Assembly (NCBI GenBank): GCA_964648215.1
Contig: CAZYMF010000240.1
Span: 1 to 6,771, forward strand
Length of the DNA stretch: 6,771 bases
Direction of reading: 5' to 3'
Source: CAZYMF01 sp964648215
GTDB taxonomy: Bacteria > Desulfobacterota > Binatia > HRBIN30 > JACQVA1
This document shows, one piece after another, positions 1 to 5,321 of the stretch. A program made the position numbers and the translations under genes. Below the pieces are notes generated by a model. The model made no database searches and was not told where the DNA came from. It saw nothing but the letters and a program-made list of their open reading frames with translations. Position 1 is the stretch's first letter, and each line of letters begins with the position of its first letter.

Positions 1-561
1 ATGAAAGGGGCGATTGCGCGACGGTTGCTGACGCGCGCCGACTTCCACCGGATGGGCACGGCGGGGATTCTCACCGAAGATGACCGCGTGGAGCTGTTGA
101 ACGGGGAGCTGATTGAGATGACCCCTATCGGACCGCGCCACGCAGCGGCCGTGCGCCGCTTGGACCGGCTGTTCAACCGCCGCCTCGGTGCACTGGCGGT
201 GATCTCCGTGCAGAATCCCATCGCCCTGGGGGAGTATTCGGAGCCGCAACCGGACGTCGCCGTTCTGCGCCCGCGCGCCGACGAGTACCGGACGGAGCAC
301 CCTGCGCCGCGCGACGTTCTCCTGATCGTGGAGGTCATGGACTCCTCGCGCGACTTCGATCGCGGCGAGAAGCTACAGAGCTATGCACGCGCCGGCATTC
401 GCGAGATCTGGCTGCTCGATCTCGCTGCGGAAACGCTCGATGTAAACCGGCAGCCCGCCGGCACGACATACCGCTCAAGCGCCCAGCTCACACGCGGACA
501 ACGCGTCCAGATCGCCGCCCTTCCCGGTAGATGGTTCCGCCTCGCTGATATCCTCGACTGA
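1..561 (+). CDS. Uma2 family (DUF820) putative PD-(D/E)XK endonuclease
   Basis: Protein of 186 residues resembling the Uma2/DUF820 family, which has a restriction-endonuclease-like fold and mostly unknown biological role. Family landmarks visible are the N-terminal DDRVELLNGELIEMTP block (residues 27-42) followed by His47, the EPQPDVAVLRP strand with Asp85, the LLIVEVMDSS strand with Glu111, Lys124 in GEKLQSYARAGI, and the REIWLLDL strand (134-141). Asp85, Glu111 and Lys124 are the likely PD-(D/E)XK active-site set. The length is typical of the family and the ATG sits at the family's usual N-terminus, so the gene is probably complete. No upstream sequence is available to test the ribosome binding site. 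The stop is a TGA, followed by 133 bases before the molybdoenzyme gene. Nothing ties its function to its neighbours. Family assignment is confident; function is not. Confidence 0.85.
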   Translation: MKGAIARRLLTRADFHRMGTAGILTEDDRVELLNGELIEMTPIGPRHAAAVRRLDRLFNRRLGALAVISVQNPIALGEYSEPQPDVAVLRPRADEYRTEHPAPRDVLLIVEVMDSSRDFDRGEKLQSYARAGIREIWLLDLAAETLDVNRQPAGTTYRSSAQLTRGQRVQIAALPGRWFRLADILD

Positions 562-694
562 GGAGCCCACGGCAACTACTGCCCTTTGTCACCTCCGAAC
601 CTGACCACTCCCGTTGGCCCCCTTCCGACCGTTCGGTAGAGGCAAGAGTGCCGCGCCTTCTGCGGCCGGACTGCCAAGCGAAGGGAGACCCACC
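562..694. other. Intergenic spacer upstream of the molybdoenzyme gene
   Basis: This 133-base spacer lies between the Uma2 gene and the chosen ATG of the molybdoenzyme. I see no convincing terminator hairpin and no strong sigma70 promoter. The best loose candidate is TTGGCC (614-619), 17 bases, then TAGAGG (637-642), which matches the consensus poorly at the -10. The molybdoenzyme frame stays open upstream to a TTG at 614, but the added 27 residues have no Tat motif or family similarity, so they are treated as non-coding. Confidence 0.4.
680..687 (+). promoter_or_regulatory. Shine-Dalgarno site that fixes the molybdoenzyme start
   Basis: The string GAAGGGAG ends seven bases before the ATG at 695. 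This strong purine-rich site at good spacing supports ATG 695 over the upstream in-frame TTG at 614. Confidence 0.7.
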
Positions 695-3463
695 ATGGCG
701 CCGATTCAGGGCAAATGGGCTGACAGCTATCGGAAGAAGTGGACCTGGGACAAGGTCACCTGGGGCAGTCACTCGGTCGACTGCTACCCCGGGGGCTGTC
801 CCTGGCGTGTCTACAGTAAGGACGGCAAGGTCCTGCGCGAGGAGCAGGCGAGCGTCTTCACGCCGATCGAGGCCGGCATCCCCGACATGAACCCGATGGG
901 CTGCCAGAAAGGCGCCTGCTGGAGCGACCTGCTCGACGCGCCCGATCGCATCACGCAGCCGATGAAGCGCGTCGGCGAGCGCGGCGAGGGCAAGTTCAAG
1001 CCGGTCTCCTGGGACGAGGCGCTCGACGACATCGCCGACGCCATGCTCGACGCCATCAACGACCAGGGCTCCGAGTCGATCATCACCCTGATGACGCCGG
1101 AGTTCGCCGCCAGCGGCGCCCGCTTGTTCAGCGACGCTCTCGGAAGCCCGACCACCGACGGCAACGCCGAGTTCCAGGACTTCAGCCCCGGCTTCCACCT
1201 CACCTTCGGCCTGTTCAATCCGGTGTCGACGATGGACGACTGGTTCCTCGCCGACCTGACGCTCATCTGGCACGCCAACCCGGTGTACACCAACATCCAC
1301 TGGTACCACTACGTCGCCGAGTCCCGTTACAACGGCGGCGAGGTCGTCACCATCGCCCCCGACTACAGTCCGTCGGCCATCCACGCCGACTACCACCTGC
1401 CCGTGCGCATCGGTACCGACGCCGCCCTGGCGCTGGCGATGTGCAAGGTGATCATCGACGCCGATCTCCATAACAAGCAGTTCGTGCAAGAGCAGACCGA
1501 TCTGCCGCTGCTGGTGCGCAAGGACACCGGCCGCTTCCTGCGCGGCAACGATCTGGCCGACGACGATCGCGAGGACCAGTTCTTCTGGGCCGACGAGCAC
1601 TCCCACGTCGTCACCCCGGCGCCGCGCCACACGCTCGCCTCGGTCGGCGTCAGCCCGGCGCTCGACGGCACCTACTCGGTGATGCTCAAGGACGGCGCCA
1701 TGGTCGAGGTCGAGCCCGTCTTCCAGCGCCTGCGGCGGCACCTGGAACAGTACTCGCCGGAGAAGGCGGCGGAGATCTGCGGCATCCATCCCGACAACAT
1801 CCGCAAGCTCGCCCGCAAGGTGGCCACGCGCAAGACCAAGATCTTCATCGGCTGGAACTCGGGAAAGTACTACCACGGCGACCTGATGGAGCGCTCGATG
1901 GCGCTGCTCCTCGGCCTCACCGGCAACTGGGGCAAGAAGGGCACCGGGGCGCGCTCGTGGGCCGCCGGCGGCTGGGACGGCATGGCGTTCATGTCGGAGA
2001 AGGGCGTACCGGGGCAGGACGCCGCCCGCATGGCGCACCAGGCGCGCACCCTCATGCGCCGCATGCTCACCATGGACGATCCGACCCGCACGCTGGAGAT
2101 GATCACCAACCAGGTCTCCGCCATGAACCCGGAGCTCGGCGGCTTCGGCGCCATGATCCCGCCGGCCTTCCTCTGGTACTACCAGTACGGCTACAAGGAG
2201 CGCTGGAACAATCCCGACAACAACGACCCGTCGATGAAGCGCAGCTTCGACGAGTACGTCAACGAGGCGATGGACAAGGGCTGGTTCGGTCCGCACTGCT
2301 CGCAGGCTTACAAGGAGGTCGAGCCGCGCGTCCTCTTCGAGTCGGGCGGCAACATGCTGCGGCGCCAGCGCGGCGGCCAGAAGCTGCTGCTCGAGACGCT
2401 GTGGCCGAAGTTGAAGATGATCGTGTCGGTCGACTTCCGCATCAACACCACCGGCATGTACTCCGACTACATCCTGCCGGCGGCGCAGCACTACGAGAAG
2501 CTGGGCCAGAGCATGCCGTCGGTGCACCACCTCAACTGGGTGCTCACCGACCGCGCCGCGCCGCCTCCGGGACAGGCGCTCTCCGAGCACGACATCGGCA
2601 TCATGATGCTGGAAGCGATCGAACGCCGCGCCGCGGCGCGCGAGATGAAGGGCTTCACCGATCGCAAGGGCACCTACCGCTCCCTCGAGGGGATGGTTCC
2701 CAAGTACACCCTCAACGGCGAGATGCGCGACGAGGAGCGCTTCTACGACGAGGCCGTGCGCGACAACGCCGTCTACGGCATCCTCCCCGAGGGCACCACG
2801 CTGCAGACGCTGCGCGAGAAGGGGTACGTGCGCTGGACCGGCTGGGGGATGGCCGGCCACGGCGAGGCGCAGGGCTCGACCATCAAGGCCGACGAGGTGC
2901 ACAACCCGTTGCGCTGGCACACCGAGGACAAGGTGCCCTATGCCACGCTGGTGCGGCGGGCGCAGTTCTACATCGATCACGAGTGGTTCCTCGAGGCCGG
3001 CGAGGAGCTGCCGACGCACAAGGACACACCGGGCCACGGTGGCCCGAAGCGGCGCTTCCAGATGACCAGCGGCCACAACCGCTGGTCGATCCACTCGATG
3101 AACATGACCAACCGCCACCTGCTCAACACCCATCGCGGCGAGCCGTTCGTGTTCATCAACGACAAGGACGCCGCCAGCCTCGGCGTCGCCAACGGCGACC
3201 GGGTCAAGCTCGTCAGCGACGTCGGCGAGTGCCTCATCCAGGCGAAGATCACCCCCGCCTGCCGGCCGAACCAGGTGATCGTCTACAACGGCTTCGAGCC
3301 GTTCATGCACAAGAACTGGTACGGCCAGGCGGATATCGAGCCCGGCCACGTCAAGCATCTCGGCTTCGCCGCCGGCTACGGACACCTGACGTACCGGCCG
3401 ACCGCGTGGCAGCCGATCCCGGCCGACCGCGCCGTGCGGGTCGACGTGGAGAAGGTCGCATGA
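695..3463 (+). CDS. Type II DMSO-reductase-family molybdopterin oxidoreductase, catalytic (alpha) subunit
   Basis: Protein of 922 residues aligning along its length with NarG-type catalytic subunits, which bind Mo-bis-MGD and one FS0 [4Fe-4S] cluster. FS0 ligands are His26, Cys30, Cys35 and Cys70 (H-x3-C-x4-C-x34-C). The probable Mo ligand is Asp162 in QDFSPG, aligning with the Asp of NarG's CDLPP motif. Other landmarks are GTDAALALAM (from 240), GNMLRRQRGGQ (from 552), YSDYILPAAQHYEK (from 589) and a C-terminal molydopterin-dinucleotide-binding domain from about 780. The size and the GNMLRR...INTTGMYSDYILPAAQHYEK block recall the ethylbenzene dehydrogenase/steroid C25 dehydrogenase branch more than true nitrate reductase (about 1,240 residues). 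That suggests hydroxylation of a hydrocarbon or steroid-like substrate, but the substrate cannot be read from sequence. No Tat signal is present, so a cytoplasmic location is inferred. No beta, gamma or delta subunit gene adjoins it. The stop overlaps the radical SAM start. The family call is strong; the subfamily call is moderate. Confidence 0.9.
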   Translation: MAPIQGKWADSYRKKWTWDKVTWGSHSVDCYPGGCPWRVYSKDGKVLREEQASVFTPIEAGIPDMNPMGCQKGACWSDLLDAPDRITQPMKRVGERGEGKFKPVSWDEALDDIADAMLDAINDQGSESIITLMTPEFAASGARLFSDALGSPTTDGNAEFQDFSPGFHLTFGLFNPVSTMDDWFLADLTLIWHANPVYTNIHWYHYVAESRYNGGEVVTIAPDYSPSAIHADYHLPVRIGTDAALALAMCKVIIDADLHNKQFVQEQTDLPLLVRKDTGRFLRGNDLADDDREDQFFWADEHSHVVTPAPRHTLASVGVSPALDGTYSVMLKDGAMVEVEPVFQRLRRHLEQYSPEKAAEICGIHPDNIRKLARKVATRKTKIFIGWNSGKYYHGDLMERSMALLLGLTGNWGKKGTGARSWAAGGWDGMAFMSEKGVPGQDAARMAHQARTLMRRMLTMDDPTRTLEMITNQVSAMNPELGGFGAMIPPAFLWYYQYGYKERWNNPDNNDPSMKRSFDEYVNEAMDKGWFGPHCSQAYKEVEPRVLFESGGNMLRRQRGGQKLLLETLWPKLKMIVSVDFRINTTGMYSDYILPAAQHYEKLGQSMPSVHHLNWVLTDRAAPPPGQALSEHDIGIMMLEAIERRAAAREMKGFTDRKGTYRSLEGMVPKYTLNGEMRDEERFYDEAVRDNAVYGILPEGTTLQTLREKGYVRWTGWGMAGHGEAQGSTIKADEVHNPLRWHTEDKVPYATLVRRAQFYIDHEWFLEAGEELPTHKDTPGHGGPKRRFQMTSGHNRWSIHSMNMTNRHLLNTHRGEPFVFINDKDAASLGVANGDRVKLVSDVGECLIQAKITPACRPNQVIVYNGFEPFMHKNWYGQADIEPGHVKHLGFAAGYGHLTYRPTAWQPIPADRAVRVDVEKVA
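3448..3455 (+). promoter_or_regulatory. Shine-Dalgarno site inside the molybdoenzyme end, for the radical SAM gene
   Basis: GGAGAAGG lies within the last codons of the molybdoenzyme gene, a few bases upstream of the ATG at 3460. With the ATGA stop/start overlap it supports translational coupling of the two proteins. Confidence 0.6.
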
Positions 3464-4401
3464 CAGCCGCCGGCAGCTCGCTGCCGGAAGTCGCGGCACC
3501 GGTCGATCCACTCTCCCGCGTGGTGCTCTCCGGCCACTACCGTGACGATGCCCTCTATCCGGCCGCCATGGTCAACGTCACCAACCGCTGCAACCTCTCC
3601 TGCGCGCACTGCTTCGTCTACCGAGACGGGAACCCCAACGAGGCGCCCGTCTCCGTTCGCGACGAGCCGAGCGACGAGGTGCTTCTGGAGACGCTGGCGG
3701 CGCTGCGCGACCGCCACGGCATTCGCGCGATGCTGTGGATGGGCGGTGAGCCGCTGCTCAAACGCTCGCTGCTGGCCAAGGGCATCTGCCTGTTCGCGCG
3801 CAACACCATCACCACCAACGGCACCCTGCCCCTGGTCGATTTCGGTCCCGACGTGCTCTACGTCGTCAGCCTCGATGGACCGGAGGATCTCAACGACGCC
3901 ATCCGCGGCCGCGGCACCTACCGCAAGGTGACGCGCAACCTCTCGCGCCTCCCCGCCGACTTCTCCTCGCCGGTGCAGGTGCAGTGCTGCATCACCCGGC
4001 GCAACCAGCACCGCCTCCAGGAGCTGGTCGACGCCGTGCGCAACACGCGCGCGGGCTGGATGACCTTCTCCTTCTACGTGCCGCGTGCCGACGAGCACGG
4101 GACCGACGCCTGGGATACCAACGAGGAACGCGCCGGCGCCGTCGAAGAGGTGTTTCGCCTCAAGAAGCTCTACCCCGGCTTCGTGCGCAACACGGCCGCC
4201 AGCCTCGGCTTGATGCTGCCGCCGCACGCCGACCGCGTCACCGCCGACTGCCCCGGGCGCAACTACATCCTGCCCCTGTACCTCGAGGGCGACCGCTTCG
4301 TCACCCCGTTCTGCTGCTACGGCAACGACGTCGACTGCACCCGCTGCGGCGCCTGGGCGGTCTTCCACATGGCCGGGCGCCTGGATGCGGAGAACGGGTA
4401 G
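3460..4401 (+). CDS. Radical SAM protein with C-terminal auxiliary cysteine cluster, coupled to the molybdoenzyme
   Basis: Protein of 313 residues starting at the ATG that overlaps the molybdoenzyme TGA (ATGA). The radical SAM core shows CNLSCAHC (Cys44, Cys48, Cys51) for the SAM-cleaving [4Fe-4S] cluster, GGEPL at 95-99 for SAM binding, TITTNGTLP near 120, and VVSLDGPEDLNDAIRGRG, typical of SPASM/twitch-type enzymes. The C-terminus holds further cysteines at 264, 285, 286, 293 and 296 (C-x20-CC-x6-C-x2-C), consistent with one auxiliary iron-sulfur cluster of twitch or SPASM type. At 313 residues it is shorter than most full SPASM enzymes. No signal peptide or membrane segment is seen. The ATGA overlap and internal Shine-Dalgarno imply co-expression with the molybdoenzyme. 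A role in modifying or maturing that enzyme, or a shared pathway, is inference. I do not recognise a named family. The radical SAM assignment is firm; the reaction is unknown. Confidence 0.9.
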   Translation: MTAAGSSLPEVAAPVDPLSRVVLSGHYRDDALYPAAMVNVTNRCNLSCAHCFVYRDGNPNEAPVSVRDEPSDEVLLETLAALRDRHGIRAMLWMGGEPLLKRSLLAKGICLFARNTITTNGTLPLVDFGPDVLYVVSLDGPEDLNDAIRGRGTYRKVTRNLSRLPADFSSPVQVQCCITRRNQHRLQELVDAVRNTRAGWMTFSFYVPRADEHGTDAWDTNEERAGAVEEVFRLKKLYPGFVRNTAASLGLMLPPHADRVTADCPGRNYILPLYLEGDRFVTPFCCYGNDVDCTRCGAWAVFHMAGRLDAENG

Positions 4402-4485
4402 CCAAAAGCGAAAAGTGGAAAGCAACCTCACCCTGTCCTGTCCTCTTTCTGGCTTTCAGCTTTTCACTTTGACCTTTTCGCTTCC
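4401..4485. terminator. AT-rich imperfect inverted repeat between convergent genes (possible bidirectional terminator)
   Basis: Between the convergent radical SAM and acetyltransferase genes the base composition changes abruptly to A/G-rich then C/T-rich DNA. The left arm 4407-4423 is complementary to 4452-4468 with 3 mismatches in 17. A second pairing is exact over 10 bases: AAGCGAAAAG (4406-4415) with CTTTTCGCTT (4474-4483). Both arms carry the same kind of unit (GCGAAAAG, GTGAAAAG, GGAAAGC). The loop contains a short tandem TCCTG. It may terminate both transcripts, or be a copy of a dispersed intergenic repeat. It overlaps the last codons and stop of the acetyltransferase. The inverted repeat is seen directly; terminator function is inferred. 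Confidence 0.5.
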
Positions 4486-5213
4486 GTAGTCGAGCGCCCG
4501 GCGCACCGCCGCCGTTGCCGCCACTTCGGGAAACGGGGTCGGCGGCGCCGGCGGCGGCTCGTGCGGCTGCAGGGNNNNNNNNNNNNNNNNNNNNNNNNNN
4601 NNNNNNNNNNNNNNNNNNNNNNNNNNNNNNNNNNNNNNNNNNNNNNNNNNNNNNNNNNNNNNNNNNNNNNNNNNGCCACTTCGGGAAACGGGGTCGGCGG
4701 CGCCGGCGGCGGCTCGTGCGGCTGCAGGGCCAGCTGCCACCAACCGACGTCGTGCCACGCGCCGAGCTTGAATCCGACCGCCCGATAGACGCCGACGGAC
4801 CGGAAGCCGAACGCCTCGTGCAGACCGACGCTGCCCGCATTCGGCAGCGTGATCCCGCCGTAGGCGTTGTAGAAACCCTGGAGGCGTACGATCTCCAGCA
4901 GCGGCGCGTAGAGAGCGCTACCAACGCCACGCCGGCGCGCGTCAGCGTGGATGTAGACCGACACGTCGACCGACCACTGGTAGGCGGCGCGGCCACGGTG
5001 CTGGCTGGCGTAGGCATAGCCGAGCACCTCGCCGTCGCGCTCGCACACCAGCCAGGGCCAGCGCGCCAAGGTCTCGCGCATGCGCCGCCGCATCTCGTCG
5101 CCGGACGGCGGCTCGATCTCGAAGGAGATGGCCGTGTTGCGCACGTTGGGAGCGTAGATGGCGGCGATCGCCGCCGCGTCGTCCTCCGTCGCCAGCCTGA
5201 CCGTCGCTGCCAT
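4456..5213 (-). CDS. GNAT N-acetyltransferase, phosphinothricin/arsinothricin acetyltransferase-like (interrupted by assembly gap)
   Basis: Reads leftward from ATG 5213 and resembles the Pat/Bar/ArsN1-type GNAT enzymes that transfer acetyl from acetyl-CoA to the amino group of phosphinothricin, arsinothricin or related amino acids. Visible landmarks: AAIYAPNVRNTAISFE (17-32), WSVDVSVYIHADARRRGVG (80-98) with the acetyl-CoA-binding RRRGVG loop, LPNAGSVGLHEAFGFRSVG (123-141) and the diagnostic GAWHDVGWWQ (151-160). The 100-N gap falls after about residue 161 plus a Pro-rich stretch. The 55 bases on each side of the gap are identical. Merging them removes 155 bases and gives one 603-base frame (200 residues) ending at the TGA at 4456-4458, so the gene is probably intact. 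The final residues (SEKVKVKS) come from the AT-rich intergenic repeat. It is convergent with the radical SAM gene and divergent from phoA. The family is sure; the true substrate is unknown. Confidence 0.85.
4520..4574. repeat. Left copy of a 55-base direct duplication abutting the gap
   Basis: Identical, base for base, to 4675-4729. It ends exactly at the first N, as expected for a contig end that overlaps the next contig. It is probably one sequence present twice only in the assembly. Confidence 0.9.
4575..4674. other. Assembly gap of exactly 100 N
   Basis: A run of exactly 100 N, the conventional size for a gap of unknown length. It is flanked on both sides by the same 55 bases. The true gap is therefore probably negative (contigs overlapping) rather than missing sequence. 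It interrupts the 3' part of the acetyltransferase gene. Confidence 0.97.
4675..4729. repeat. Right copy of the 55-base direct duplication abutting the gap
   Basis: Identical to 4520-4574 and starts exactly at the first base after the Ns. It encodes, on the minus strand, the Pro-rich stretch following GWWQLA in the acetyltransferase. The sequence is GC-rich with GGC/GCC triplets, which may have hindered assembly. Confidence 0.9.
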
Positions 5214-5220
5214 GAGACGC

Positions 5221-5229
5221 CCTCCCTCC
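5221..5229 (-). promoter_or_regulatory. Shine-Dalgarno site of the acetyltransferase gene
   Basis: On the minus strand this reads GGAGGGAGG, seven bases before the ATG at 5213. It is a near-ideal ribosome binding site that confirms the chosen start. Confidence 0.75.
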
Positions 5230-5238
5230 GTGCCACCG

Positions 5239-5267
5239 CTGCTATCTCACCGGCAAGCTTCAGACAA
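5239..5267 (-). promoter_or_regulatory. Weak candidate promoter for the acetyltransferase
   Basis: On the minus strand TTGTCT (5262-5267), a 17-base spacer and TAGCAG (5239-5244) form a sigma70-like pair, with 4/6 and 3/6 matches to consensus. Position and spacing suit the gene, but the match is weak. Confidence 0.25.
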
Positions 5268-5285
5268 TCCGGGACGACCCAGCAC

Positions 5286-5314
5286 GTGACCTAGCCGGCC
5301 CCGGCGCGTACAAT
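5286..5314 (+). promoter_or_regulatory. Candidate sigma70-type promoter giving a leaderless phoA transcript
   Basis: GTGACC (5286-5291, 4/6 match to TTGACA), a 17-base spacer and TACAAT (5309-5314, 5/6 match to TATAAT) lie directly before phoA. The ATG at 5322 begins seven bases after the -10 box, where transcription would be expected to start. No Shine-Dalgarno sequence lies between the two, so the mRNA may begin at or next to its start codon. No recognisable Pho box is seen. Confidence 0.45.
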
Positions 5315-5321
5315 TGCGCCC

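Noticed and set aside
614..694. TTG start at 614 adding 27 residues to the molybdoenzyme
   Set aside because: No Shine-Dalgarno at that site, no Tat or other signal in the extension, and a strong Shine-Dalgarno precedes ATG 695.
1957..3459. Open frame extending the radical SAM gene about 500 codons upstream, suggesting a larger fusion protein
   Set aside because: It runs out of frame through the molybdoenzyme, is Arg/Gly/Pro/His-rich without motifs, and the ATGA overlap with a Shine-Dalgarno gives a natural start at 3460.
488..3511. A 1007-codon open frame on the minus strand, antisense to the molybdoenzyme
   Set aside because: It is a product of high third-position GC in the real gene: composition is dominated by V, A, R, H, L and D with no recognisable domain, while the plus-strand frame has clear family motifs.
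4520..4729. 55-base direct repeats as a target-site duplication or attachment sites around a mobile element
   Set aside because: Copies end exactly at the N run, the gap has the default size of 100, and merging them restores a gene; an assembly overlap explains everything.
4515..5294. Plus-strand open frame across the gap region
   Set aside because: It is antisense to the acetyltransferase, runs through Ns, and shows no domain.
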